Positions 1 to 9,543 of a DNA stretch of 64,000 bases are shown here, piece after piece. Numbering within the stretch: the stretch's first letter is position 1; every line of letters starts with the position of its first letter. The translations under genes and the position numbers were made by a program. This stretch comes from Paenibacillus auburnensis (GTDB lineage Bacteria > Bacillota > Bacilli > Paenibacillales > Paenibacillaceae). The DNA lies in contig NZ_CAKMMG010000003.1 in the NCBI RefSeq assembly GCF_927798115.1, forward strand, positions 372,001 to 436,000, in the 5' to 3' direction. The notes under the pieces were generated by a model. It was not told the DNA's origin. It saw only the letters and a list, made by a program, of their open reading frames with translations, and searched no databases.

Positions 1-720
1 ATGCCAAACGACTCCGTTTCCGGCTGCGTCGCTATACGCAGTAACGCCCTTTTCATTTTTTGCGATTGTCTTTAAGTAAGTTGCAAACGATTCAAGGCTA
101 TTGACTTCAGGTAGGTTATATTTTTGGCGAAGATCCTCGCGAATGAGAGATAATTTATCAACAACTTCCATATGATTATTAGGAATCATATAGATTTTCC
201 CGTTAACTTTAGCTTGATCCCAATTCACTTCTGGTATATTTGCTTTTGCCACCGGTGCATATTTCTTCAATAAATCCTCTGTCAGTTCTAAAAACCCCCC
301 TTTAGTTGCTTGATCGTTATAAAATGCCCAGTTCGACGTATAAATTAAATCAAAGTCTTCATTTGCTGCGAATTTAATAGGATATTTCTGAGACCAATCA
401 GCCCAATCCAGGTACTCAACTTCCACAGTAGCATTTATTTTTTCTTTCAACTTCTTGTTAATTTCGTCGTATACCTTTTGAGAATCGGCAGGCTTTGCAC
501 CAAGCATGACCATTTTCAATCTAACTTCTTTTGATGTATCGATATCCGTTTCTGTACCAGCAACATTTGTTTCAGCAGTAGCTGCTGAGTTGTTTGTCTT
601 ACCTGTACTTTCCGACTGATTACTCTTGCTGTTATTTCCACTGCAAGCACTGATCGCCATGGATAGCGTCAGTAAAAGAGTCAGTAGCAATAAAAACGAC
701 TTTTTCTTTGATACTTTCAT
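1..720 (-). CDS. ABC transporter sugar-binding lipoprotein (partial)
   Basis: Extracellular solute-binding protein of a carbohydrate ABC importer, cut by the window edge so only the N-terminal 240 residues or so are visible. The start is ATG at 720 behind a GGGGGAATTG site. A signal peptide ends in a lipobox (AISAC), followed by a Ser/Asn/Thr-rich linker, which indicates a lipid-anchored protein on the outer membrane face. The mature part resembles the binding protein at 3066-4652, sharing the pattern of residues around IYMIP and LREDLRQKY. It lies downstream of the two permeases at 778-2652 and is probably the binding subunit of that importer. The substrate is not evident; family knowledge suggests an oligosaccharide. 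Confidence 0.9.
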   Translation of the reverse strand, partial: MKVSKKKSFLLLLTLLLTLSMAISACSGNNSKSNQSESTGKTNNSAATAETNVAGTETDIDTSKEVRLKMVMLGAKPADSQKVYDEINKKLKEKINATVEVEYLDWADWSQKYPIKFAANEDFDLIYTSNWAFYNDQATKGGFLELTEDLLKKYAPVAKANIPEVNWDQAKVNGKIYMIPNNHMEVVDKLSLIREDLRQKYNLPEVNSLESFATYLKTIAKNEKGVTAYSDAAGNGVVWH

Positions 721-777
721 TTTCTCAATTCCCCCTAAAGTATGCTACTTGATATTGATAACCAGGTCTCCCTGAGG

Positions 778-1713
778 TCATCCTTTCACGGAACCAATCG
801 TTAGTCCTTGAACAAAAAATCGTTGAATGAATGGATAGGCTAACAGAATTGGTCCTATTGCCACAACCGTCATTGCATTCTTAAGGCTTTCAGTAGGAAG
901 GCTGACATTAGTAACGACACCAGATAAAAGCATCGCTTTACGAATTCCCTCCATATTGCCGAGCATTTTATAAAGGTAATACTGAAGCGGCATTAAATTC
1001 TCGTTCGATATAAATAAAAGAGCGTTATACCAGTCATTCCAATAACCAAGCGCAATAAAAAGTCCGATAGTAGCCATTGCTGGCTTGGACAATGGAACAA
1101 TAAGCTTGATATAAATCAAGAAGTCTCCCGCTCCATCAATTTTTGCCGATTCTGCGATTGCATCTGGAATGCTACTCATGAACGACTTCATGACGAGAAT
1201 ATTGAACACATTCAATAACATGGGCAGAATTAGAATAATCAACGTATCCTTTAAATGCAGATAATTGACGACTAAGAGGTACCAAGGTACAAGACCACCA
1301 CTAAACAAAGTCGTGAAGAAAAAGAAAAACGCAAAACCACTTCTCCATATAAAATCTTTTCGTGTAAGAACATATGCCGTCATCGATGTTAAAAATAAGC
1401 CGACTGCAGTGCCAATTACGGTAACGCTAATTGTGACAGCATAAGCCCTAAGCATTTGATTCGGATATTTGAAAAGTAATCCGTAGGCTTCAGTGGAGAA
1501 ATCTGAAGGAATTAGTTGAAACCCTTTATCGATAATGCTATTTTCTGACGTGAAAGAAGACGACAAAACAAGCAGGAATGGCACTAGACAAAACATAGCA
1601 ATCAATGACAAACTAGTATATCCGATTACATTGAGCAGTAATCGATCCCTTCTTTTCACTCGTTTAGATAATAATTTCTGATGTTGTTTGGTTGTTATCA
1701 AAGGCGAGTTCAA
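778..1713 (-). CDS. Carbohydrate ABC transporter permease, LplC/YtcP type
   Basis: Inner-membrane permease of 311 residues with about six hydrophobic segments. The permease signature that contacts the ATPase is visible as ESAKIDGAGDF followed by IVPLSKPA, near residues 190-215, and the C-terminus has the family ending GLTIGSVKG. The start is TTG at 1713, supported by GGAGGAG at 1721-1727; there is no better ATG. It follows the partner permease (1732-2652) by 18 bases and precedes the binding protein (1-720), so the three form one operon. No ATPase gene is present; importers of this class commonly use a shared MsmX-type ATPase encoded elsewhere. Confidence 0.93.
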   Translation of the reverse strand: MNSPLITTKQHQKLLSKRVKRRDRLLLNVIGYTSLSLIAMFCLVPFLLVLSSSFTSENSIIDKGFQLIPSDFSTEAYGLLFKYPNQMLRAYAVTISVTVIGTAVGLFLTSMTAYVLTRKDFIWRSGFAFFFFFTTLFSGGLVPWYLLVVNYLHLKDTLIILILPMLLNVFNILVMKSFMSSIPDAIAESAKIDGAGDFLIYIKLIVPLSKPAMATIGLFIALGYWNDWYNALLFISNENLMPLQYYLYKMLGNMEGIRKAMLLSGVVTNVSLPTESLKNAMTVVAIGPILLAYPFIQRFFVQGLTIGSVKG

Positions 1714-1731
1714 CAGATATCTCCTCCATTT

Positions 1732-2652
1732 CTAGAATAAAGCCCGATCCTTGTCGTACTTTCGAACAGCATAATTTGCTGCTAGAATTGTTACAAATCC
1801 GAGGATAGATTGATAGAATCCAGCTGCTGACGACATCCCAATATCACTGGTTAAAGTTAGTGCTCGGAACACAAATGTATCAATTACATTTGTCGACTCA
1901 AACAGAAGACCATTATTACCGACCATATTATAGAACAAACCGAAATCTCCCCGGAATACATTTCCAACTGCAAGCAATACTAGAATGATAACCGTTGGTA
2001 ATAAATTCGGAATTGTTATTTTCCAAATACGTTGAAATACGTTAGCTCCGTCGATTTCTGCTGCTTCGTACATCTCCGTGTCGATTCCAGTGATTGCGGC
2101 TAAGTACATAATGGAGCCATAACCCACAGCCTTCCAAGCCGAAACGATGACCAGTATTGTAGGCCAGTATGCTGGGGTGTTATAAATATCGATTGGCTCC
2201 ATTCCTACTCCTCTCAATAAACCGTTTACTAAGCCGAAGTCATAGTTGAATAGATTGTAAGCTATTGCACCAACAACAACCCATGATAAGAAATAGGGCA
2301 AAAACATCATTGTCTGGATCACCTTACGGAACCATTTTTTCGCAACTTCAAACAATAAGATTGCCATAATAATTGGGAGTAAATTGTTCACTATTATAAA
2401 CGCTATGTTGTAGAGAACTGTATTTCGTGTAACATCCCAAGCATCACCCGATTGAAGAAAAAATTTAAAATTATCAAATCCATTCCAGGGACTTCCAAAA
2501 ATTCCATCATTATAATTATACTTTTTGAAGGCTAACACTATACCAGCCATTGGAATATAGGCGACTAGGATAAAAAATAATACGCCCGGTAGTAACATAA
2601 GCAGAAGAGTATGGTATCTTACCAAGTTCCTCCAGAAATTATTGCGATTCAA
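1732..2652 (-). CDS. Carbohydrate ABC transporter permease, LplB type
   Basis: First gene of the importer operon; a 306-residue membrane protein with an N-terminal LLLMLLPG segment typical of LplB permeases. The ATPase-contact loop reads EAAEIDGANVFQRIW followed by ITIPNLLP. The start is TTG at 2652 with a GGAGGAG site about 11 bases upstream. A catabolite-response-like palindrome lies about 45 bases upstream of the start, which would fit carbon repression. It pairs with the permease at 778-1713 to form the transmembrane channel. Confidence 0.93.
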   Translation of the reverse strand: MNRNNFWRNLVRYHTLLLMLLPGVLFFILVAYIPMAGIVLAFKKYNYNDGIFGSPWNGFDNFKFFLQSGDAWDVTRNTVLYNIAFIIVNNLLPIIMAILLFEVAKKWFRKVIQTMMFLPYFLSWVVVGAIAYNLFNYDFGLVNGLLRGVGMEPIDIYNTPAYWPTILVIVSAWKAVGYGSIMYLAAITGIDTEMYEAAEIDGANVFQRIWKITIPNLLPTVIILVLLAVGNVFRGDFGLFYNMVGNNGLLFESTNVIDTFVFRALTLTSDIGMSSAAGFYQSILGFVTILAANYAVRKYDKDRALF

Positions 2653-2695
2653 AATGATCGTCTCCTCCTGACTAGAATATATAATTATTGTAGAT

Positions 2696-2709
2696 ATAAA
2701 GCGCTTTCG
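2696..2709. promoter_or_regulatory. Candidate cre (CcpA) site
   Basis: ATAAAGCGCTTTCG matches the cre consensus TGAAAGCGCTTTCA at 11 of 14 positions and is centred on a perfect AAAGCGCTTT palindrome. It lies upstream of the permease operon. The role in catabolite control is inferred. Confidence 0.5.
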
Positions 2710-2937
2710 TTCATACGTGATAAACCTTTGTTATTCTTTGAATCTCTTATGAGATTAGGGGCAGTGGCGTACTTATGGCGGCAAAGGAAAAGGCATTACC
2801 ATGAGCATGTCCCCGCAAGGGAACGCCCGCTGATAATGCCCCATTGAATCATTTCATTCCACTCTAAAGTCTGAAACGTTCTACTTCGAAAAGTTAACCT
2901 GCTATAACTCCATCCGGATTTAAACGAAACTAAATAA

Positions 2938-2967
2938 CCAGTCGCCAATTGAATTCCGGCGACTGGC
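2938..2967 (-). terminator. Terminator after the YesN-YesM-binding protein operon
   Basis: CCAGTCGCC pairs with GGCGACTGG around an AT-rich loop; read on the minus strand the stem is followed by TTATTT. It lies about 100 bases past the stop of the binding protein gene. Apart from this hairpin and the cre-like site, the 2653-3065 interval shows no convincing gene. Confidence 0.65.
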
Positions 2968-3065
2968 TGCCTAAGCCTAAAGGGTTTTGATCTCTGTCTC
3001 ATAAACGGGGGTCGTCCCAGATTTTATTGTCCGGCTCTTAATTTCAACCAATTATGATCATGGCA

Positions 3066-4652
3066 TTATTTATTTTTTTTATCTAAAAAAACGGCAGCCT
3101 GTTTTTGCACTTCTTTTTTCACCTTTTCAATTCCAGCCGCTTGTAATTTTAGTTTCAAGTGTTCGAAAGCCTGATCAATATTGTCAACCGCTCCAATATA
3201 GATGGGACGCGCATATTGAGCAGATACCTTGGACAGAGAGGAGATTTCACTTTTGACATGTTCAGGGTTAAAGCTAAATGAGGTATACGGCGTGGTTATA
3301 AAATTATCCTTAATGTTGTCAAGATGCTTAACATAAGCTTCCGGCCAGGAAGCCATAGGTTTAAGATACTCCTTGTTTACAAACCAGAATCCAGACCTAT
3401 CAAGCGGATACGCGTTGGTTTCTGGCGTAACCCCCTCTGGTAAAGCAATCTTATCATCACTTGTTAACACATAATGCTTTCCTTCGATTCCATAGTACGT
3501 CAAATAAACGTAAGAAGGGTCCTCCATAATGAGATCGATTGCTTGGAGCGCTCGTTCAGCATTACGTGAGCCAGCCGCTATCGCCAAACCATTGATGAGC
3601 CAAGAGCTCATAGGTATTTTCCCATTTTCATCAGTAACCGATATAATGTCTACATCAATACCTTTTGATTCACATTCTTCAATCATTGGTTCTATATTAT
3701 TGGAGTTTCCAAAAGCTACACCAGTCTTGCCAGCACAAAAATTATTTTGGGATGGAACATTATTCGCATAGGGGTTTTTATTAATATAGCCTTTATCATA
3801 CCAATCCTTCATGATCCCAGCAGCATACTTCTGTACACTCAGAAAAGGTTCTTCTATCATTGAATATAACTTGCCGCTGGGATCATTATAGTTAAATGTA
3901 ATTCCCTGATCGCTTGGATTTCCTGATTCAATGGTACCACCAGGAAAGGCAATCTTGTCATTCATGATGTAAATATAAGGAAATGCTAAATCATACTCCG
4001 CATCGATATTCATCGGTACCATCCCTGGTTCGTTCTGCTTGATTGCCTTAAGATATGGGCCTAATTCGGACAACCGTGTAATAGGAGGAATACCGTATTT
4101 CTCACGAAGATCTTTTCGTATTACGAAAACGCTGGCCATTTTTTCTGGTGTAGAGGTTGGAATCATATAAATCTCCCCATTGATCTCTGCCTCTTTCCAA
4201 CCAGCAGGGTCCATTTTAGCATTATGTCTTGGGAGATATCGTTTTATTAACTCTTCGCTCAAAGGCAAAAAGGCATTCTTAGATGCCTCTTGCACGTAAT
4301 AATTCCAATTGGAGGCATAAATAATATCTACATCTTGCCCTGCCGCCAATATGAGGGAGTATTTGGATCGTAGATCACCCCAACCAATATAATGCAAATC
4401 AATAGTTGCATTAATATCGTTTAATAGCTTTTTATTAAGCTCTCTTAGTACTTCGGGCATCCCTTGCGGCGCTTCTCCAATCAAATACATCTGAAGTGTC
4501 ACTTTGCTTGAGTGATCGGGTTCTGTCAAAGTATTTCTCTCGCTATCCGACAAAGAAGATTTATTCGTGGAATGATCACAAGCACTACTGAGAACCGTTA
4601 AAGTAATTAGTATTACTTGAAGTATCATTAACTTTTTAACATTCTGATTCAT
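3066..4652 (-). CDS. ABC transporter solute-binding lipoprotein
   Basis: A 528-residue extracellular binding protein with a signal peptide and lipobox (VLSSAC) at residues 21-26. It aligns in pattern with the partial binding protein at 1-720 (IYMIPTSTPEK, VIRKDLREKYGIP), so the two are paralogues. The ATG overlaps the stop of the histidine kinase as TAATG, making it the third gene of the response regulator-kinase-binding protein operon. Placing a binding protein directly with the kinase suggests it may help sense the sugar as well as deliver it; this is inference. The length of about 530 residues is normal for the LipO-like group of this family. Confidence 0.92.
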   Translation of the reverse strand: MNQNVKKLMILQVILITLTVLSSACDHSTNKSSLSDSERNTLTEPDHSSKVTLQMYLIGEAPQGMPEVLRELNKKLLNDINATIDLHYIGWGDLRSKYSLILAAGQDVDIIYASNWNYYVQEASKNAFLPLSEELIKRYLPRHNAKMDPAGWKEAEINGEIYMIPTSTPEKMASVFVIRKDLREKYGIPPITRLSELGPYLKAIKQNEPGMVPMNIDAEYDLAFPYIYIMNDKIAFPGGTIESGNPSDQGITFNYNDPSGKLYSMIEEPFLSVQKYAAGIMKDWYDKGYINKNPYANNVPSQNNFCAGKTGVAFGNSNNIEPMIEECESKGIDVDIISVTDENGKIPMSSWLINGLAIAAGSRNAERALQAIDLIMEDPSYVYLTYYGIEGKHYVLTSDDKIALPEGVTPETNAYPLDRSGFWFVNKEYLKPMASWPEAYVKHLDNIKDNFITTPYTSFSFNPEHVKSEISSLSKVSAQYARPIYIGAVDNIDQAFEHLKLKLQAAGIEKVKKEVQKQAAVFLDKKNK

Positions 4653-6451
4653 TACAGATCCTCCTGGCGAATCTGAGGTAGTCGTAACGTTACGATGGTT
4701 CCATGGTTATGCATACTTTGAAAGGTCAGCCCGTAATTACCACCATATAATAGTTCAATTCGCTCCTGAATGTTCCTGATGCCAAATCCTCCAGTATTTT
4801 TACTTGCAAAACCGGTTCTTACTTTCTTGATCTTTTCTACATTCATTCCTACACCGTCATCTTCTACTCGCAAAATCAAATCAGACTCCTGTATTTCTGC
4901 AGCAATTTGAATCGTGCCTCCTACCACAGGCTTTTCTAGTATACCGTGAATAATAGCATTCTCAACCAAGGGTTGAAGAGTAATTTTGGGCACTTCTAAA
5001 CCATACAGTTCATATGGAATGTTAAATATCAATTGAATACCTTGCCCAAACCGCATACTCTGAATTGCAGCATATGCTTCAATATGACGAATCTCACTCT
5101 CAAGTGTAACCTTCTCCTCACCGTTAGAAAGACTAAGTTTGTAGAAAACAGCTAACGTCTTCACCAGCTTGGAAACCTCGCCCGGTTGATTCTCAATAGC
5201 CATAATATTAATTAAATCTAACGTATTGTATAGAAAATGAGGATTAATTTGAGCCTGAAGTGCCATTAACTCTTTATTCTTCACTTCTTGTCCTAATCGA
5301 TAGGTTTCTTCCATCAACTCAGAAATATCCTGAACCATTAAGTTGAAATTATGGGCGAGCTCTCCGATCTCGTCTTTACTATCTGATATCGACGTATAAA
5401 CCTTAAAATCGCCTTTTCTTACTTTTCGAATATGGGCAATAAGTCTTCGAATACGCTTCGTCATCGAACCTACAGCAATATAGGTTAAAGGAATAGCTAG
5501 AGGAAATACGAAAAGAAACAGTTGGATCATCCTGTCTCGAGACTTATTACTAGCTGAAAGGATATCGGAATAAGGTACGATAATTGCAAGTTTCATGTCT
5601 GTATTCGAAATTGACTTTACCCCAAGGAGCATACGATTGCCATTGATGTATATCTCCTCGTTCCAATAACTATCAGAATCTGATACATGCAGCCGCTGTT
5701 TTAACATGTCGTGTAATTTACTGATTTCAAGTGAATATGAATCGGATGCACTTATAACTTCATCTCGCTCGTTGAATAATACGGCTGAAGCATTTGGCGT
5801 AATGACTGCATGATCCAATACCGAATCGAATGAGTCTTGTGCCACACTTGCTTTAACGATCCCATCAAATTGTTGCACATTGTTTGCCGAAGGAATTTTA
5901 CGGATAATAAAGATTTGATCAGAATCAGTCGCTGACCCAAATACAGTAGAGGAAAGCCAAGAGATTTGAAAATTAGTATTAGAAAATTCAGGGAACCATT
6001 TGTATTGCTCAAGCTCCGTTAACTTTAGAAATTCTGAATTCCCCGGTTGTCCTGCAAGACCTGCCTTCATATAAAGTTGTATCTTTTCAATATCTTCATT
6101 GTACCGAAACTGGTTAATCACATCGGACAGCTTGTTCGCGTCTGAATCCCATAAATTAATGTCTTTGTATCTATTAGGATCGGTGAGGATCAAAGTATGA
6201 ACGGTATCGTTAAGTGCGATGAAATTCAAAACTTCCGTAATCGCTTTTGACTTGTACTCCAAATAGGCTGTTGTTTCTTCAAGAACTTTATGTGCTGAAA
6301 AAACGGCTTGCTTTTCACTTTCTTTTTTGGTCTCACGCAAACTAATGGTTAGAAGCAAAAGGAAAGGTATAGTAAAAACGATTAAAATGGTTATAAGCAT
6401 TTTGTATCGGATGCTAAGATCACGAAATGGTTTAAATATACGTTTCTTCAC
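4652..6451 (-). CDS. Sensor histidine kinase, YesM family
   Basis: Membrane kinase of 599 residues. Order: a transmembrane helix near 15-35, an extracytoplasmic sensor region to about 285, a second helix near 305-325, a HAMP segment, then the HisKA_7TM/YesM-type block with the phospho-acceptor motif NPHFLYNT and a HATPase domain (NAIIHG, GGFGIRNIQERI). It starts with GTG at 6451, overlapping the regulator stop by four bases (GTGA), and ends by overlapping the following binding protein. This class pairs with AraC-type regulators to control sugar-transport operons. The adjacent importer is the likely target. Confidence 0.94.
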   Translation of the reverse strand: MKKRIFKPFRDLSIRYKMLITILIVFTIPFLLLLTISLRETKKESEKQAVFSAHKVLEETTAYLEYKSKAITEVLNFIALNDTVHTLILTDPNRYKDINLWDSDANKLSDVINQFRYNEDIEKIQLYMKAGLAGQPGNSEFLKLTELEQYKWFPEFSNTNFQISWLSSTVFGSATDSDQIFIIRKIPSANNVQQFDGIVKASVAQDSFDSVLDHAVITPNASAVLFNERDEVISASDSYSLEISKLHDMLKQRLHVSDSDSYWNEEIYINGNRMLLGVKSISNTDMKLAIIVPYSDILSASNKSRDRMIQLFLFVFPLAIPLTYIAVGSMTKRIRRLIAHIRKVRKGDFKVYTSISDSKDEIGELAHNFNLMVQDISELMEETYRLGQEVKNKELMALQAQINPHFLYNTLDLINIMAIENQPGEVSKLVKTLAVFYKLSLSNGEEKVTLESEIRHIEAYAAIQSMRFGQGIQLIFNIPYELYGLEVPKITLQPLVENAIIHGILEKPVVGGTIQIAAEIQESDLILRVEDDGVGMNVEKIKKVRTGFASKNTGGFGIRNIQERIELLYGGNYGLTFQSMHNHGTIVTLRLPQIRQEDL

Positions 6452-8016
6452 CTGTTAATTTTCTCCCGATATTCCGATGGTGTGCATCCCACAACTTTTT
6501 TAAAAAAACTTGTAAAGTAGTTGGAATCCGCAAAACCCAGTCGCATTGCTATTTCGTAAAGCTTCATCTGTTTACTTGCGAGCATGGACTTAGCTTCAAC
6601 GATACGTAAATCATTGATGTATTCTTTAATCGTTTGGCCACGATATTTCTTGAAATAAACAGATAAATAGGTCTCATTAAATCCAACATGATCAGCTATC
6701 ATTTGAATTGTAAACCTCTTCTCATGAAAATGGGCATTTATATATCGAAGGATGTCGCGAATTTTCCCATTATCCTCGATATCTTTCTCTTTGAACAAAT
6801 CCAAAAATGAAAGAATGTATTCTTCAAGTTGTTTTAAGCTCATTAACCGGCCTATTTCTTTCCAAATATATCTGCGCCCCTCCACTTTTTCTCGGTCTGC
6901 GAAACCTTGATTAAATGCGGTTTCAAGAATTATAATCAAATATTGAAAATAAATATCTTGAACACGTACTATATCTGGATCTGCTAGTTCACGTATTCTT
7001 GTGGTAAGTAAATGTAATTCTCTTCTAGCCCCTTCCATGTTACCCTTGCGAAGTTCTTCTCGGAATTGCAGAATGTCCTCACGGCGATACTGAATTGAAG
7101 TTGATTCCTTTACCACATCTGCAAATGAAAGCTTCTTTTCATCTTCGTAAAACAACAATTTACAAGCTTTTACCGCGCTATTGTACCCGAGTGGTATTTC
7201 GGAAAGGCACCTAACCGGCTCTCCAATTCCTATTCGAAATGAAATAAGTGGATCCAGAATGCTTCCAAGTTCTTGAGCCAATTGTTCAACAATATATTTA
7301 CCTTCTTGAAAGTTATTCCGATATACACCGGGCAGAATAATAATTAACAATTTCTTATAATCAAATCCGCTTATACCTTTTATACTTGAAAGTAAAGACA
7401 TTTCGCCCAATTTTTGTAGCACATCTTCATGCACGGTCTCCCAGTCTTCTGGTATCAGAGACGGCTTCCAAAACAAGGCTACAGCCAATACCGTTAAGCT
7501 ACTCTTAGATGGAAGCAAAAACGTTTCCTTGCTTTCTAGTGCCTTTTGTACATGCGCCGAGTTAGGATCTGATATTATCTTCCGTACCATTTCCTGGCGT
7601 AAGAAAGGAAGACTCCTGTCATATCCCACTTGCATCTGCCGTTCATAAGTTTTGGATTTTACAGCTGATGCAACCGTATCCATAACTTCTTTAATATCAA
7701 TTGGCTTCTCAATATAGTTAAACGCTTTCATTTTTATTGCTGCTTTCAAATATTCTTTGTCAGAATATCCACTAAGATAAATTAATTCGCCATCTCCGCC
7801 ATTCTCGCGGTAAAGACGAGCAAATTCTACCCCGTCCATTCTTGGCATACGAACATCACACAGAAGAATATCAGGCTCCCATATCGAAATTATATCTAAA
7901 GCTTCCAGTCCGTTAGCGGCAGTACGTACTTCTGTGATACCGATAAAAGTCCATGAGATTTTACGCTCTAGATGCTCTCTTGTTCGAATCTCGTCATCAA
8001 TAACAAGAAGTCTCAT
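6448..8016 (-). CDS. Response regulator, YesN family (AraC output)
   Basis: Cytoplasmic transcription factor of 522 residues: an N-terminal receiver (VIDDEIRTREH, phospho-acceptor Asp in LCDVRMPRMDG), a long middle region, and a C-terminal AraC double helix-turn-helix (TIQMIADHVGFNETYLSVYFKKY is split around residues 445-475). I place the start at ATG 8016 because GGAGGAAGAGG sits directly before it and MRLLVIDDE is the normal receiver beginning; an in-frame GTG at 8049 has no site. It heads the operon with the kinase and binding protein and probably activates the sugar importer promoter. Confidence 0.94.
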   Translation of the reverse strand: MRLLVIDDEIRTREHLERKISWTFIGITEVRTAANGLEALDIISIWEPDILLCDVRMPRMDGVEFARLYRENGGDGELIYLSGYSDKEYLKAAIKMKAFNYIEKPIDIKEVMDTVASAVKSKTYERQMQVGYDRSLPFLRQEMVRKIISDPNSAHVQKALESKETFLLPSKSSLTVLAVALFWKPSLIPEDWETVHEDVLQKLGEMSLLSSIKGISGFDYKKLLIIILPGVYRNNFQEGKYIVEQLAQELGSILDPLISFRIGIGEPVRCLSEIPLGYNSAVKACKLLFYEDEKKLSFADVVKESTSIQYRREDILQFREELRKGNMEGARRELHLLTTRIRELADPDIVRVQDIYFQYLIIILETAFNQGFADREKVEGRRYIWKEIGRLMSLKQLEEYILSFLDLFKEKDIEDNGKIRDILRYINAHFHEKRFTIQMIADHVGFNETYLSVYFKKYRGQTIKEYINDLRIVEAKSMLASKQMKLYEIAMRLGFADSNYFTSFFKKVVGCTPSEYREKINR

Positions 8017-8189
8017 ACCTCTTCCTCCAAATCCTTTGACTAAGCTCACCTAATCCCAATTAATAATAATCTTTATTTTAGCAGTTTAGCTTTGTCGCTG
8101 ACATAGTAAAATCTTATATTTTCTTTGAAATCCTTTGATATTTCTAATTAAGTAGTGTATGCAAACTATAAATTGAAAAAAAGGGTAAG

Positions 8190-8640
8190 TGATGAGATGA
8201 TACGAAATTCGTGACGACCAACGGGATAAGATTAAGGACTTGTTGCCGGCGGAACGAAAACCACAAGGAGGGAGACCCCGAAAGATCATCGCAAGATGTT
8301 GAACGCAATGCTGTGGCGGACAAGAGCGTCCTGGCGAAACATGCCGGAATATTATGGTTCTTGACAGACGATTTCGCTGCTGGCAGATTGCCGGGATTTA
8401 GGACCGCATCCTGGAACACGTTTCCGTGGAACCCGACTGGGAAAGTATGATTGATGCGACGATTGTTCGTGTCCACCAGCAAGAGCGGGCGCAAAAGGGG
8501 AGATCCCAAAACATGCGGTATTCGATGCCTTTTACAAACCTTATTGATTAATCGGGCGGCACCGAGGAAAATCGAAAACCATCGTCAATCGCGGCCTCCG
8601 TGAAGACGTCGTGCTCGGCACCGGCGTAAGGGATGGTATT
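8190..8640 (+). pseudogene. IS5-family transposase remnant
   Basis: Stitching frames gives a decayed transposase: IRDDQRDKIKDLLP, GGRPRKDHRKMLNAMLWR, then frameshifted stretches resembling the IS5-family N-terminal half and a later VNRGLREDV-like segment. Several frameshifts and stops make it non-functional. A second remnant of the same family lies inside the sigK element at 40800-41225 on the opposite strand. The exact ends and terminal repeats could not be fixed; 8640-8760 contains further short unassigned debris. Confidence 0.7.
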
Positions 8641-8792
8641 ATCACCGGAAAATCTCTGGTCGGATCAACAGGAATTCCCTGCTATTATCAACAAGAAATC
8701 CTTGGTTGGATCAGGGAAATTCCTTTGGTCTTTTAGGCTGGTGGTCATCCTACCCGATATACCTTCTTGAGAGTAGTCAAGGAGGAGAAAGG

Positions 8793-8882
8793 ATGACGAT
8801 GAGTATGGATCAAATCCACCGGATCATGCGTCTTCCCATAGCCTATCGTAGAGAATATGCATTTAAGTTCAATCACACCTGA
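8793..8882 (+). pseudogene. Short ORF, probable mobile-element fragment
   Basis: A 29-codon reading frame starting with ATG at 8793 behind a very strong AAGGAGGAGAAAGG site. The peptide (MTMSMDQIHRIMRLPI...) resembles the beginning of a transposase that has been cut off, but I cannot assign a family. It lies between IS5 debris and the end of the sigK 3' part. Confidence 0.3.
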
Positions 8883-8906
8883 AGACATTATTGTTTTATA
8901 CCATAA

Positions 8907-8932
8907 AAAAGAAGCGGATTTTAATCCGCTTC
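8907..8932 (-). terminator. Terminator of the sigK 3' part
   Basis: AAGCGGATT pairs with AATCCGCTT; on the minus strand the stem is followed by CTTTTTT. This differs from the terminator after the other two sigK copies. Confidence 0.8.
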
Positions 8933-8968
8933 CCCTCTAATTCTTCCACTATATTCCAAATTTTATAC

Positions 8969-9473
8969 TCACCGCTTCGCCTTATAAAACTCATGATAAA
9001 GCTTCATCAGCGCTCTCTTCTCTATCCGCGACACATAACTCCGCGAAATCCCCAGCTCCTTCGCAATCTCCCGCTGCGTCCGCTCTTCTCCGCCAGTGTC
9101 GAGGCCAAAGCGGCCAACCACCACTTCCTTCTCCCGGTCATCCAAAATATCCAGATTGCGGTAAATCTTGCTCTTCTCAATCTTCAGATCGACTTCCTTC
9201 ACAATATCATCTGCGTCGGAACCGAGGATATCGATCAGCGTGATCTCATTTCCTTCTTTGTCCGTCCCTATCGGATCATGCAGGGATACGTCCTTTTTGG
9301 TCTTTTTAAGCGATCTCAAATGCATGAGGATTTCATTCTCGATACAGCGGGCGGCAAAAGTGGCGAGCTTCGTGCCTTTGTTCGGGCGGTAGCTCTCGAT
9401 GGCTTTGATCAGCCCGATGGTGCCGATGGAGATGAGGTCCTCCATGTCCTCCCCTGTATTGTCGAATTTTTTG
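8969..9473 (-). CDS. sigK: sigK 3' part (outer copy A) of interrupted SigK
   Basis: Encodes residues 68-233 of the mother-cell sporulation sigma factor SigK: most of region 2 ([36 protein letters not shown]) and region 4 with its helix-turn-helix ([20 protein letters not shown]), ending HEFYKAKR. It has no promoter or start of its own; the frame enters from an attachment site at 9469. Joined at the CAAAA core to the 5' part at 44844-45045, it would give an uninterrupted 233-residue protein identical to that of the complete copy at 31956-32657. The GC-rich codon use and distinct terminator suggest this is the native chromosomal 3' end. B. subtilis has the same arrangement with spoIVCB/spoIIIC, but with its break further into the gene. 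Confidence 0.9.
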
Positions 9474-9498
9474 AGGTTGTGGACACGAGATGATGTCA
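9469..9498. other. Attachment site att1 (attR type)
   Basis: Core TTTTG (9469-9473) has sigK 3' sequence on the left and an element arm on the right that begins AGGTTGTGGACACG and runs to GATGTCAC. The arm is the mirror image of the one at att5 (44819-44843), matching at 23 of 25 positions. Confidence 0.85.
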
Positions 9499-9543
9499 CT
9501 TACTTGTCTGATCATCAGCTGGTTGCTCAACAATGCCTCCGAA

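Noticed and set aside
2611..2847. 78-codon frame on the plus strand upstream of the permease operon
   Set aside because: It overlaps the permease start and the cre-like site, and has no motif or good start.
8460..8480. GTTCGTGTCCACCAG resembling an element arm
   Set aside because: It lies within the IS5 transposase coding remnant and lacks the CAAAA core and the AACC end, so it is coincidental.
8969..9473. The 3' sigK parts as separate small sigma factors
   Set aside because: They lack promoter, ribosome site and the pro-sequence; the frame simply continues through the att arm.
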